Shown here piece after piece: positions 1 to 12,102 of a DNA stretch of 64,000 nt. Source of the DNA: Elmis aenea (lineage: Eukaryota > Arthropoda > Insecta > Coleoptera > Elmidae). The stretch lies in assembly GCA_947652605.1 (NCBI GenBank), contig OX393576.1:61914966-61978965 (forward strand), in the 5' to 3' direction. A program made the position numbers and the translations under genes. Position 1 is the first letter of the stretch; each line of letters begins with the position of its first letter. The notes under the pieces are model-generated. The model made no database searches, was not told the origin of the DNA, and saw only the letters and a program-made list of their open reading frames with translations.

Positions 1-593
1 TAACGGAGTTATGAATTTTTTCGGGGACCGAGATGTTCCTGTTTTCCGAGTGATCTCCGTCTTTTGCGGGGTTCTCTTTTTTCGCCTCTGAACATAACGC
101 AGGTCGCTAATCGGTTTAAAATGTGCTCAAAATTTTGAGTGCCAACAAAAAAGAACACACAGCAATCCGATTAGCCAAAATGATTTTGGTCAGCTCGTGT
201 AGTAATCGCTTTTCATGTTTATGAACATACCCCAACTTCTTTGTGAGCTTAACAATGGTATGGTTCTCTCAATCTAAGTATATAAAAGAACCTTAAAGCA
301 TCGTTAATAAAATTTGACTGTTTTTTAGTTTATGGATCATTTTACAAAATACAATTTTAAAATAAATCTTTAAAGAATACAAAATACAACAGATATTAAG
401 CAACAAACTGATAAGGTTTTTAAAGTTTGTACAGAATGCTGCTTGTATATATTGGAATTCCCGTTCAAAATTCGCGTTAATAAATTACCTTATGCGAAGC
501 AGTGTTGTCGCCTTTATTCAATAAATTCTGGGCTTTCCAATTGAGCGTACTACTTGATATTACGGTATGCTCGAAACGTACAGAAAACTACTC
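1..593. other. Gene-free left edge
   Basis: AT-rich sequence with short stop-broken frames. I see no transposon end, RNA gene or recognisable coding segment in it. Confidence 0.5.
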
Positions 594-751
594 TAGTTGA
601 ACGAACGTGCACTTTGGGTAAATGTCGAGGGAGGATCCAATTCCATCTCCAATGGGAGATATATCTCGTTCTGCAAGTGCGAGTTTTCTCACAAAGGCGG
701 TCACGCACTGTCCTACGTATCCCTGTGTGCTGATCTTCATAGCACTGCAGG
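594..751 (+). other. Possible orphan exon or gene fragment, unidentified
   Basis: An open segment of about 52 codons on the + strand, less AT-rich than its surroundings. It follows an AG (ctctag) and ends at a potential donor (gcag/gtaaaa). It encodes a Cys/His-containing stretch that includes SFCKCEFSHKGGHA. The minus strand is also open over most of the interval and also has a pyrimidine-rich AG before it, so the coding strand is uncertain. I do not recognise the protein. It could be an exon of a gene with large introns, a dead gene piece, or chance. Confidence 0.2.
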
Positions 752-1005
752 TAAAAAAAATCAATCTCATCCGGAAATGGGATTAAATATTGAATCATAT
801 TTATTAGTAAAAGCTGGACTAGGAACGAACGAAACGCAATAAATTTTGCAAAACTACAGAGTTCTTGTTGCGTCTTTTCATTACTTGAAAGAGACCATTT
901 TGATGTAATTTTAATGCAGTTTATGAAATATATATCGAGACAGCTCACAAACAAACACACACACATACTGTCTAAAACTTATTTTTAATTCCTTTTACTA
1001 TTAAC

Positions 1006-1072
1006 TTAAAAACTAATTCGTTATTGTTTTAAAAACTAATTCGTTATTGTTTTAAAAACTAATTCGTTATTG
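1006..1072. repeat. Tandem repeat, 23-bp unit, three copies
   Basis: Three consecutive near-identical copies of a 23-bp unit with core AAAACTAATTCGTTATTG. This is a simple local duplication with no coding content. Confidence 0.85.
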
Positions 1073-1281
1073 TTTTAATAGATGAAATAGCTTTAATATG
1101 TGATCATTTTTTGTACAAGAATGTTAGTACTATAGTAACCACCAACAAAACTTTATGAAATTCCGTGGTTTTAGGTCTCTAGATAGAAGTGCCCTCTGTG
1201 CAAAACGTATAAAGCTGTATTGGAATCAAATTTGAATGCGTATACAGTTTTAGAAACGCCCATACATTTATTGCGTTTTAA

Positions 1282-1575
1282 GTTTATATAAGCACGACAA
1301 AGCTTTGTACATTTTTCGATTTGGCTTTTTGGAGCGAAACCCAAGAAAATTCCATTAAATTGTGCACTTGTATGTACTGGTTGAACTTGTATCGAAAAGA
1401 ATTTATTGCTGGTGAAGAAGTACGTGACAAAGGTCCCATAATATACGAATCGCTGTGTTCGCTAATTCTGGGAATTTTCCATTACGAGAGCAAAGAACGC
1501 TATGGCTGGCCATTAGAAGCAGCAAGCAAACTTAAGGACAACTTCACTCTTAAGTTGTTGCAAGAGAGTATTTAA
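1282..1575 (+). other. Unidentified open frame, possible terminal exon
   Basis: An open stretch of 97 codons ending in TAA at 1573-1575, with no ATG at its start; the first internal Met is well inside. Base composition and codon choice look more coding-like than the flanks, and the C-terminal part (ESKERYGWPLEAASKL) is charged and well mixed. A weak possible acceptor lies just upstream (ttttaag). It is on the same strand as the open segment at 594-751 and could belong to one broken or split gene. I cannot assign a family. Confidence 0.25.
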
Positions 1576-1751
1576 TGTAACGAGAAGAAAAGAATACAAT
1601 ACCTCTTACAAAAATTTTAATGTTATAAATTATCAGTAGTAATACAACAAGTGCATTGAAAATTATCGATAATTTTTGGTAAATATGCCCAAATGCAAGT
1701 TGAGCTGGAAAAAAACACGAGTGCACGAAGTGCACGAGTAATATTTTGCCA

Positions 1752-2207
1752 GAAAATTTCCTTCACCTAACCTACCTGTCAAATTAAATGTATGTTATGT
1801 CAAATTTTACAAGTAGGTACTGTTAGAGTATCAGGGGTGTGGTTTAATTTATATGAAAGTAACGCTACTGGTCGCCGAAATTCGTCAAAAAATTATCAAG
1901 ACCAAAATATTTAATTTCTTTTCCAAATTTATTTGTTCGACTCAGATTTCCTAGAAACGACCTACAAACGCATGAAAATCTGTTAATTGCGAAAAGGATA
2001 TTATCAGTGTATGATTATGTTTCTTGGTCGTTTCTAGGAAATCTGAGTTTGTTGTTGGTCGAACACGCAAATTTGACAGGATGATCAACGTCTGACAGGG
2101 GCATGTAAAATTATTACCGTGTAATAATGCTCCTATGGGTAGTCTCTAGAAGATTTAAGATTAGTGATTGGTTGGAAACGCAAATTTGACAGGTGAAGGA
2201 AATTTTC
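1752..2207. mobile_element. Miniature inverted-repeat element with nested inner palindrome
   Basis: The ends are inverted repeats: GAAAATTTCCTTCACCT at 1752-1768 is matched by its exact complement at 2191-2207. The pairing continues inward into TGTCAAATT after a short insertion in the left arm. Inside, a second perfect 22-bp inverted pair lies at 1941-1962 and 2026-2047. There is no coding capacity. It fits a non-autonomous DNA transposon, but the superfamily is unknown because no clear target duplication was found. Confidence 0.75.
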
Positions 2208-2729
2208 AATATAATCGTTGTTCAGTAGAAAACAAAAATATTTCCACCCAATCGATCCAGCCTGCCCATTTGTAAAATCAACAGTTACCAGAGATAAGGT
2301 ATAATAGGTTTCCAGTGCATTAAAATTTGTAACGTTCAAGAACTAAAGTGGAGGTACAAATTATGTCAATTTTACAGGAGATTACACTCTTCGTCTTCGA
2401 GGTTACAGTAAATTATCAAGAATGGGGTAACTGGAGAGTATTTGAAGCTAGATAAGGCTAATGGAGCGCTATTGAAATCAAAGTGGGCATTTTATATTTG
2501 AGGGAATCGCATTTTTTAGGCTCAACTTTGATCTTTATCGCAGTGTTAAACGATTATCTTCATAAAATTGTGGGTAACGCAATATCAACGCAAAAATCGA
2601 AATAATAGAAGTTACGTTACGTGCAGAATATATTGATGAATAAATCTACATAAGAACCGTTAAAAATGTTAAAAAAAAGCAATTGTTTTCTAAAGAATAA
2701 TAAAGTAAATTCAACAAGACAAAGCCTCA

Positions 2730-4196
2730 CCTCATTGCAATTTTTTTTAAATTCACACTTGTAGCGTTCTGAAATATTAAAACTGGTCTATAAGAGACCA
2801 ACCATTAATTTATTTCTCAGTTCACCAATTGGTGTCCTTCAGTTTCTGCTAATACGCACACGGCACTATAATTTTCGCACTGAACTTTGCCTTTTGAACA
2901 CTTAAACTAACTCACGTGGCTTTGTTCTCTTCAGTCTTCTGTTCAGGTCATTTACATCGAGGAGTTGGATTGCCCTGATATTAACGTGCTGATTTAGTCT
3001 AGCCTCATGTTTAGCTGCATATTTTTTAATTTCCCTGGCCATATCCTTGATACTCTTGATACCTACTAGATCGCGAAGAATGTCACAGTTGCGTACACAC
3101 CATGGTGCATTGACCATGTTACGCAGCACTTTATTTTGAAATGTTTGTATTCTACTAACATGACACTGTTTAGCACACCCCCATAGTTGTATGTCATACG
3201 CCCAGACTGGTTTCAAGATCTGATTATATATTAATACTTTGTTGTATATTGACAGTTGGGAATTGCGCTCCAACAGCCAATATAATTTCCTATATTTTAG
3301 ACCCAACTCAGTTTTTTCCTTTTTACGTGTTCCTTCCTAAATATTTTGCAGTGTTTTCGTAAAGAACAGTATTGTTTGTAGTGATGGACAACGGATTCCT
3401 TATAGTGTTCGTGAAATTTATGTGAGTTGATTTTACCTCGTTTAATTTTATCTTACATTCCCTGGTCCAATTGAATATCTGATTACTGGCTTGCTGAAGT
3501 TTATTTGTCGTGGCTTCTATGTCTTTATCATCTGCTAGGGTTGCAGTGTCATCTGCGAACGTGGCAATAGTCACATTTTTTTATTTTTGGCAGATCAGCT
3601 GTATAGAGCAAATAGAGGATCTGTCCAAAGACGCTACCCTGCGGTACTCCAGCTCTGATATCCTACATCTCCGAATACTCATCTTCTTGTTTTATTCTAA
3701 ATAATCGATTGGAAATGTATGATTTCAGTAATTTAGCATATTGTTGTGATAGCAATTTATTTAATTTGTACACAGGCCCTTTGCGCCAGACCTTATCGAA
3801 GGCCTGGGCCACATCTAAAAAGATAGCTGGGCAGACTTGTTTGTTTTCTAACGCTTTCTCTATGACATCAGTGATCCGATGTACTTGAAGTGCTATGTTT
3901 ATCTCTGAATCCACACTGATGGTTTGGAATCAGATTTTTTCTTTCAATTATAGGTTTGTCGTTTTAGGAATAATTTCTTGAATAATTTGGATTTTACTGG
4001 TAGCAATGTCTATATGAATTAATCTCATTAGGTGGCTTGCCTGGTTTTGCAGCATTATAACTTTTGCTACCTTCCATACACTTGGGACATGTTTCATTCT
4101 AAAGGCTGCATTAATTAGATAAAGAAAATGTTTACACTTACGATCTTGCAGTTGAGCAGATGGAAAATTAAAAATATCGATGCTTCTAGTAAGCAT
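2730..4196 (-). mobile_element. Non-LTR retrotransposon (LINE) remnant, reverse transcriptase, frameshifted
   Basis: Minus-strand segments in different frames together read as a Jockey-like reverse transcriptase. The order is a segment with AFRMKHVPSVWKVAKVIM (about 4130-4060), then CPAIFLDVAQAFDKVW (about 3830-3790), then the GVPQGS block near 3650, the ATFADDTATLADD active-site block at about 3570-3530, and a C-terminal part ending at 2902 that includes KPVWAYDIQLWGCA. At least three frameshifts separate them, so the element is dead. The endonuclease part is missing: the copy is 5'-truncated, as is usual for LINEs. An AT-rich 3' tail runs to about 2730. Confidence 0.9.
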
Positions 4197-5394
4197 TTCA
4201 AAAAGTTAAATCAAAAGACGTTTTAACTTAAAACATTCTGCGTCACTATTTCTTACGTTCTTGAACGAACTACATGTAGATGCCTTAAACATCTTTATTT
4301 TTTTATCTGATGCCAGAATAATACGTCCTCGAGTACCGAAACATATTTGTAAGAAACTCTTGTCATGATAACGTTAGCGAAAAAACATGATCTGCGTTTA
4401 ATGCTAAATATGATAGTATAAAATAATTGATTCGGAAACCTCATTTACTTTGTAAAATACTATTTTATGATTGTATCTACTTTTGTCGTCAAAGTATAGA
4501 CTAAACAGCTGAAAAGGGATGTCTCAATAATACTACACGCTCTTCAAAAAAAAAGAAAAAAACGTACCCTTCTGTTGTTGAAGGCTCATTAATTTTCCAT
4601 CTCTTTTCATCATATTCTGTTTAAAATACAAAACACGACGATTTATTTGCATCGTATGATAAATTCGTCAGAACGCAATTGGTATTTATAAGGATAAATT
4701 TAAATAAGTTTGTTATTGCGAAAACCGTTGGAGTGTGTAGTAAAGCATTGAACGTGTGTTTTTGACGTTTATAAATTTTATCGATCACAGGCAATTTTCC
4801 TTAGAAGTAATCAATATTATTAGCTTGTGGAAAAGGTCTAGAAATGATGGAATAAATGACACAAAAGGTGTTTCCTTTTATTGAAGAAAAGTCATATTCT
4901 TAACACTCTAAAAGCGAAATAGTTGATCGGAAGAGACGGTCAGAGAAAGCGACTAAAGCCTTCAAGTACATTAAAAATTTAAAGAAACAGGATCTGAAAT
5001 AAACAGACGTTTAACTGACTGCCAAGTTTTATATCGGTTCAAAAATTTTGACAGCACCAAAAAGCAACTTGTAAAAGGCGAAACTCTCTTTTCTAACTAT
5101 AAAACACTCCAAAATTTAATGAAGGAAACCTAAGCTATAGCCACAAATGTAAAAGTACTGATAATTGTTTAATTTTCGAATTTTTCGAATATTTTTAGAG
5201 AAATTTATCACTTAACCAAAGAAAATATTCTAAAAATATTTGCTATTAAGTGAACAATGTTAATGCATCCTAACATATTTATTATTACCTATTTTTAATT
5301 AAATCTCTTTAATAGTAGTAACATGCGGTTTACTTACGTGCTTTCAAGGAAAAAGGGACTAAGACAATAATTATTTACCATGCCGATTAGGATT
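4197..5394. other. Gene-free stretch
   Basis: AT-rich sequence beyond the 5' break of the LINE remnant. I see no open frame of note, inverted repeat or family resemblance within the window. Confidence 0.5.
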
Positions 5395-5400
5395 TGTTTT

Positions 5401-5855
5401 AAATAAAATAGGAGTATTTGTTTTTGCCATTTTTAACAATTGTTTCAAAAATGTGCCAACTGTTATACATTATCGAATTCAGAAAAAAATGCTCTACAAA
5501 TTGGCGTTAAAATCAGATAAAGCGTCCATAAGAAAAAATTGACCTGATGATGGTTTTAAAAAAACGAAACGTCGCACAAAAAATTTAATTGGGGATTCTG
5601 ATTCCTTGCAAAAAGTGGCAATGAAAAGTTTTAACAGAAATTAAATTCGACATCAAATGAAAGAGTTACGGGCAAAAAACAAAAATCCACTTTTTTACTT
5701 TTTTTCCTATATCTCAAAAACTAAAAGAGCTAGATAAGTTCTGTTTGCATCGAATTATTAAGCACCTGAATATACCCTAATTTAACCGAAGTAACTCTTA
5801 CCGTTTACGAGATCCCCATAGTGGCCCTCGAAAAACGAGAACCCTGTATCCTGTA
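5401..5855. repeat. Dispersed repeat, copy 1 (pairs with 16103-16549)
   Basis: About 450 bp aligned in the same orientation and at high identity with 16103-16549. Shared landmarks are TTTTTGCCATTTTTAACAAT near the start, a GATGATGG...CGAAACGTCG motif at 5544-5575, and a terminal block ending CGAGAACCCTGTAT. No coding capacity. It is probably a non-autonomous transposon of the group whose ends read TACAGGGT. Confidence 0.8.
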
Positions 5856-5879
5856 TTGTATACTAATTACGTTTTTTTT

Positions 5880-5985
5880 TTTTTTTAATTAAAGGAGTCG
5901 GAGTCGGTTTAAAAAAATACAGTCTCAGCAGTCGTGAGTCGGGAGTCGGTTATTTTTCTGCCGACTCCCCATCCCTACTTGCAAC
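5880..5985. mobile_element. Degenerate hAT-type miniature element fragment
   Basis: Carries GGAGTCGGAGTCGG and, inverted, GCCGACTCCCCAT within about 80 bp. These are the terminal sequences of the better preserved element at 31911-32222. Boundaries are not clear here. Confidence 0.5.
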
Positions 5986-6383
5986 TCACAACGATTGAAG
6001 TTGTTAAACTAGACGCAGCTCAACTCAGGTCGTATATTTTTATATCTTTTACTATTAACGTTTCTAGCACGTTGACAACGTGTGAATACATAAAGAAGGC
6101 AATTTTTGCTGCATTGCTGTCAGATAAGTTTTTACTGTGTTGCAAATCTAAAACCAAAAGGCAAATAAAAACTGGTTCGCATTAGAAAATAAAGCATTTT
6201 CTTGCAAAAAAAGCTTTGTAAGCCCGATTTGGCCAAATTTTATAAAATAATGCAAAGCGCTTGCGATGTGTTCTGATCCAACGGATATTTTTGTGACAAA
6301 AGTTTTCCTTCATCTTCCCTATTACAACAAAAGCTCCTGTAAACCTTATACCCGATTGCGCAAAGCAAGAGTTAATAACGTAT

Positions 6384-6856
6384 TGTAACGTTCACGGGGT
6401 TCCGAATTTATTTGCACAAACAATGAAATACGACCGAGCTTTCATTTACTATTTATTTAAACAAAAGACACCATTACCACATGCAACAATTGACATAAAC
6501 CGACATAACGGTACAAGTCCCTATTAATATTCACCAGCTTAATACTAATATTTATATTATATAGGTACACTACTATACTAACTATTTACGCTATATACAA
6601 CATTTATTTCTACGAGTCCTTTGACTTCAGACTAACGACATTTCATCCATTTCTCCTTTGATCTCTGACTGACTCTGTCCGTAGCGCGTCTGCTTATAAA
6701 CACTTAAACGTTCGTGAACCATCCATTCTCCGAACACTCTAGGCGCGTATCGAAGAGTCCCTAGAAGTATAACGCATCTTCTAGAACCTTGCTGCTGGCC
6801 ACAATATAAACCGCCACGTCCGCAGGGTTGTCTATCCTCTAGGCGTGCTCGTTACA
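6384..6856 (-). mobile_element. Solo LTR of a retrotransposon
   Basis: 473 bp that start TGTAACG and end CGTTACA, flanked on both sides by the 4-bp target duplication GTAT (6380-6383 and 6857-6860). Read on the minus strand it has the parts of an LTR in order: a TATA-like GTTTATAAGC, a CAGTCAG initiator-like block, and AATAAATG further down. No internal region or second LTR is adjacent, so this is best read as a solo LTR left by recombination. The clade is not determined; a 4-bp duplication would fit a Gypsy-type element. Confidence 0.8.
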
Positions 6857-8106
6857 GTATTTAACTGTAACTGTTTTGTGCAATCAGGCTTAAGACTTGC
6901 TGTTTAATTAAAATTTTAAAATACGTATACATAAAATTCTTCATAGCGTTTTTTTTTTGAATTTGATCAAATGAGCAGCAGACTTTTTACGTTTATTCAA
7001 CAATGTAACAAAATTAAAACGAAATACATCTCTAAAGCAATGAAAATAAGACTTACGTTAATTCTAGAAATAAATAGTGGACTTTTAAATAAGTAAGTTT
7101 TTAAAAATAGTAGGTAGTATAAATTATCTTACAAAAACTTTTTAACGGCAAAACTGCAATATTGCCTGAAGCTTTTTCATCAGTTAGGTACTTTCAAATA
7201 TCCTACTATCGTTTCAAGAGAATCGATGTGCAGACAGAAAAGTTCCGAGACAAAAAAGAAAAGTTCAAACTCGATTATTGATTTAAACGTAAAACAAAAA
7301 TATCTACAAATCCCAGAGAATTTTTTTTATCCTGAAAAACATCAATAGTCATAGTCATTGGCTTATTGTAACTGCATCTTACTACATACAGATAGCATCG
7401 TATGTGAAATAATTCACTCGAAGCTGAATTTAATTGGAGATATAAATTTAGCAAGTCACTGATAACTGAAAACTGCTGTTCTTGGTTTTAGATTAAAACT
7501 TTATGGAGGAATCGAACATGAATAAACTTAACTTTTAGCTTTTAAAGCATTATTCACGACACGTTTTAGAGTTTCTGAGGCTAAAAAACCGTAAAAAACA
7601 CAAACTAAGACAACAAGCATCTACATTTAAAAAAAAAAATGACAAACGGTGAATATTATGTAAGGAAAAATATTACAGCGCGATAAATGTTTTATTTGTA
7701 CTATTCAAAGACTTTTTTTTAGTAAGTTTACGCCCTCAATGAATGTTTACTTGTATTTACTTGTAATTTCATCTTAATACTCTTGGATTCTTCTTAGTAG
7801 GCATTTTGCAAGTAATACTAAGCTAATTAGAAAATTAAAGATTCATTTAAAATAAATGTTTTGAGTCATTACGGAGCCCAAGGGACCCATAAACTTTATC
7901 TGGTCATGTTAAATAAAAGCTACGATTTACCAACCTTTTAACACTATTAAAAGTTCAACTAACCGCTATTAATTATTAAAGCTAGACGTAAAAAACTCCC
8001 TAAGAGACTGAAAAAGATTGTATTTTAGTTAGAGAGTAAAAACATAAACAGAAGCATTATATTTTTGCGAATCGTCAGTGCTCGTCATACTTATGTGCGT
8101 ATGCTG
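6857..8106. other. Gene-free stretch
   Basis: AT-rich, with no usable open frame. I see no clear element in it. Confidence 0.5.
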
Positions 8107-8830
8107 TACAGGGTGGGCAAATTTCGATGTTTTCATAGGGAATCTCGGTAACTATAAGAGGTATCGATAAACGGACCCCGCTTCCTCGATCTCTTTTTTC
8201 GAGAAGAGTTAATGGTGAAAACTAAAATTGGTTATCGTCTTTTGTTTTCGAGTTATCGCCGATAACTCGATTTTTCGACTTTTCGTTTTATGACTGTATC
8301 TCGCTTGTTTATGAAAATAAACAAAAATAATTTTGACGTTCTACAGGCACTTTTTTGATAAGAATGCAGTGGCGTAGACAATTTTTCAAAAACAATTTCG
8401 AAATTCCAGTTGTGACATAAAGTTTTTTTTTTTTAAATAGAACCCATAATTGGCTGTGGCATCACGAGAAAGAGGATTTTTACCCCATTCCAATAATGTA
8501 TATCATGTGGGGTCGATTTATTAATTGTCCTTACATTATAGCAAAAATTAGGTGATTTTTCGTATTTTATTTTTTTCTAGTAGTAAGCTTATGTCATTAA
8601 GAATGTACCTGGTAAAACAAACTGTCATTCTGTTGTTTTAACGATACTTTGACAGAAACAATCACGTTTAATTGTTGATTGTTTTTATTTTTGTACATTA
8701 AAAACACGAAATGGCTTACGAATATTACGAAAAGTATGATATACTGAAGCTGCTAGTGAAACTCATTTTAATCGTTACCCAAAAGGAAGATAACCTAATA
8801 TATCTATTTTTGAACATTAAAACCAAATCT
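8107..8830 (+). mobile_element. Mariner-like element 5' part with transposase start, copy 1
   Basis: Begins TACAGGGTGGGCAAATTTCG and matches 18350-19090 for about 600 bp. After this leader an ATG at 8711 opens with MAYEYYEKYD, which resembles the start of the helix-turn-helix (DUF4817) found in many mariner-like transposases. Compared with copy 2, a deletion of about 35 bases just after this point breaks the frame. A short inverted piece (TCTCATTAATTGTGGGAC near 8828) shows later rearrangement. Not functional. Confidence 0.75.
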
Positions 8831-8994
8831 CATTAATTGTGGGACATTTAATAAACCCAGAACAATGTAATACAAAATTAAATATAGTGAAGAGGTTGTT
8901 ACCAACAATCATCTACCATTTTCAAAAAAGCTGGGATAAAATAATACAAACTAGAAGATAGTTTAAAAATAATATAAAACTATTAACGTTGAAT

Positions 8995-9176
8995 TTTCAA
9001 ATTGACTTCCATTATTTGCAACACATAATTCACATCGTCTTGAAATATTCTGAACTGAGTTGTTAATATGAATAATAGAAATAGAATTAATACACTGTTT
9101 AACATTTTCTCTTAGTTCATTTATATTATTATTACTATTTTTATATAAATTTTCTTTAATGTGTCCCCAAAATGTC
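8995..9176 (-). pseudogene. Mariner-like transposase C-terminal fragment
   Basis: On the minus strand an open segment begins GHIKENLYKN and continues through NELRENVKQCI to SRRCELCVANNG. This is the typical tail of DUF4817-type mariner transposases: a conserved GHIK after the last catalytic block, then helical NEL and a final Cys-rich ANNG block. Just upstream the frame is degenerate. Its orientation is opposite to the N-terminal fragment at 8711, so the two are not one intact gene. Confidence 0.8.
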
Positions 9177-10600
9177 TTCCAAAAATAGATTTATTAGATT
9201 GGCTTTTTTCTGGGTAGGTAACGATTAAAATAAGTTTCACTTAATTCTGAAGCTGCAAGTTCTTATTTATGTCTAATCCACTCTCAGTAAAAATTTACAA
9301 TGTGTAAAAACATTTTTATGGTTTAAATATGCAGCAATGGTTTTAAACGGTAAATTGCGTCTACTGTTCTGGTTGAATATTTTACATCATTACTTAAACT
9401 CGAAGGCATTTTTAAGAGTTTTGGCTGTTTGAGAAAACCTCGCTCATATTTTATGCAGTATTTATATAGAACAAGTGTATGGAAATTCTGAACAAACAAT
9501 TGTTTTTATGTTCAGACCGAACGACTACAACTCTACGAAGCACTGAAAGGGCGCAAGGGAAAACATGGCGTATACTGGTGGAGTATTCATTTTTTATGTT
9601 TACAAACTTGTCGTGAAATGAATTTTAAAGCCAGCTAAATAAAATATCGTGGTTTTCCTACCACAACTGAATTTAAATGTGGTTTGAGCTTGGACGGAGA
9701 GAGATTTGGAAAATAGACGATTTGTTTAATATAATAAAGACTTCAATATACGGCTTGTTGGATTCAAAAGTAAATAATGTTTTATTAAATTGCTTTATTT
9801 AAATAACCTTTGAGTGTAAAAATGATTACGTTTGCTTCATAATCGTTTTAGTACTTTCGCTATTGTTCTAACTTCTACAGTTTTTTTGTCATCCTTCATA
9901 ATATAAGTTATTTAATAAATTCGTTTTTGAACGACTGGTACTATAAATTATATATATCAGCGTCCAAAAATAGCTTTGTAGAAAACTTGTCACGTAAAAT
10001 TCAAATCGTTATCATAATATTATTATATAGCTACTTACCACAAAACGTTTTAGATCGTATTAATGATTTAAAAAAATACTACGAGAATAAGCTTATCACT
10101 ATTTTTAGACTCCAAATATCTTTTTTCGTTAATAAAAAACACATTATATAAACACGTAAATACGCCATTCCCGAAACAAACTAGTTTAAAAAAATCGTTT
10201 GTGGAATCTAAAACAGGGTGAAACGTAGAAAAACTTCTGAATCTTAAAATTTTTGTAGTTTTGTGGCAAAACGGGTCTTAAACTTTTTCAATCTTACACA
10301 AACTTCCAAACTGTTGTGTTTCCACATTTCATTTCAGTTTGAAAATAAGTAATGGAATATTCGAAGCGTATAACGTACGAAAATATATTGAGAGGATGAA
10401 CAGGGAGGCTGGGAAGATAACTCTCATTTCTGCTAGGCACAATTTATTCGTAGACTTTGAATTTAAAACTTTATACCTAACTCCAGGAGTAACCAAATTA
10501 CAAAATATCAATAATTTTTGCATCTTTGAAACTTGATACAAAAGTAGCTGTTTATTCAACCAAAACTTCGTCACATATTTTAAATATTAACAGTTTTTTT
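9177..10600. other. Gene-free stretch
   Basis: AT-rich, with only short broken frames. It may contain further decayed transposon DNA flanking the transposase fragment, but I cannot assign any. Confidence 0.45.
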
Positions 10601-10705
10601 AAGAAACTGTAGCCATGCCATAACTGTATAACGGTATTCTTTCGCACTAAAAAACCTAAAACAATTGGTCAATACAAACGCGGCCAAAACTGCTATGTTG
10701 AATCT

Positions 10706-11172
10706 ATGTTACGCTATGCTGTAATTTTTTGGGGTAACGCTAGTGACTCTGAAAGCCTCTTTATTATACAAAAGCGATGTATAAAAAATATTTTTGGTCT
10801 AAACTACCGAGATCACTGTAAAGACACTTTTCGTGACAAAGAAATATTAACTTTTTTCGGTCTATTCATTCTCGAAGCCATCCTTTTCGAAGAAATAATT
10901 TTGATGTTCGAAGTGAATATAAGAAACCATACAGCCAATACCAGACATAAAAAAAATCTAAAGCCCGATTGCGCTCAAATATACCTATCTTCAAAAAACC
11001 GTTGCCTATAATTATTGCTATAAATTACAAATTTAACACATCACCTGAGAGGATAAAAAATCTACCCACCCCCGGCCTAAAGAAAAAAATAAGAAATGTT
11101 CTAATTTCTAAAGCTTACTATGGAGTTAGTGCATATCCTAATGACGCTTACTTTAAAAACTCTTTTAAGTAA
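10706..11172 (+). pseudogene. LINE reverse transcriptase C-terminal remnant
   Basis: Two overlapping + frames (10706-11011, then about 10969-11172) read as the region after the reverse transcriptase domain of a CR1/RTE-like LINE. They show YAVIFWGNASDSESLF, IIQKRCIKNIFGLNYRDHC, ILTFFGLFI, then HTANTRHKKNL, and in the second frame KFNTSPERIKNLPTP. A frameshift near 11000 joins them. No upstream catalytic domain is present; this is a truncated dead copy. Confidence 0.8.
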
Positions 11173-11188
11173 ATATAATTTTGTGTTG

Positions 11189-11824
11189 TATACAGGGTGT
11201 GTATAAATTGGCAGAAGCGCTACACGTGGCGATGTTCTTCGTAAAATTCTAAGCCGAAAATCTTAATACAAAAATGTTGTACCATGCTTGCTGTGTCTGC
11301 AAGAGGTCCTCAAAGTTTTGACATTTAGTCTTTCAAAAAGCGTTATTATTTAATATTTTTTAATGAAAAAGCTGCGATTTGGAATAAAAATAAATTTCGA
11401 ATAATACCTACTTGTTCCTAGATATTGTGTTTTTCCTTTCAAAAATTGGTGTTGAAAATATGTTAATGACTGATTTGAATGAAAATAATACACATGGCAA
11501 CATTGTCCTTAGCTGTCAACTCTCTTTTTCTCATAATTATTTCTAGTTTGTGTTAGACGATACCTAAAAGTTTGCAGCTATGTTTACGTACTGAAGGCTT
11601 TCAGTTCGAACAAATATTATAAATACCTAAGAAAATTTGCTGATAAAAAATGTCCAAACGCAAATAAATGGATGCAATGTTGCCTAAACTTTTTTTTCTT
11701 TAAATGATTCCTGAGGCCATAGGAAGCATGGTACATCATTTTTGTAATAAGATTTTAAACTTAGAATTTTACGAAGAACATCTTCACGTGTAGCGCTTCC
11801 GCCAATTTATACACACCCTGTATA
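11189..11824. mobile_element. Miniature inverted-repeat element with about 60-bp TIRs
   Basis: The left end TATACAGGGTGTGTATAAAT and its complement at the right end (ending CCCTGTATA) pair for roughly 60 bp with few mismatches, including the block TTCGTAAAATTCTAAG. Flanking TA suggests a TA target site, as in Tc1/mariner elements. The interior (about 500 bp) has no coding capacity. Confidence 0.85.
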
Positions 11825-12074
11825 TGCGTAAATAAGTGTATTATCAATATTGTGATATGTTCTACGCCTTTTTGGATATTCGGAACAAATAAAGACTGCT
11901 ACTAAAGACTTCTACTATACATATGAAAAACACATAAACTCTTAATATTGAGTATGTTTTCTTTATTTGAGTGATTAATTTTAAACGTAGTGTCGATAAA
12001 TTTAGCCACAGATCACTTATCTTGTTATCTTAAAGGACCTTATTTAATAAAATAAAACTAGACATGTGTGGAGA

Positions 12075-12102
12075 CTCTCGTCTTTTCGTGATAAGACGAG
12101 AG
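12075..12102. repeat. Short perfect hairpin
   Basis: CTCTCGTCTT (12075-12084) is complementary to AAGACGAGAG (12093-12102) over an 8-base loop. It lies in otherwise anonymous AT-rich DNA (11825-12744 holds nothing else recognised). No U-tract or RNA family signature. Confidence 0.6.
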
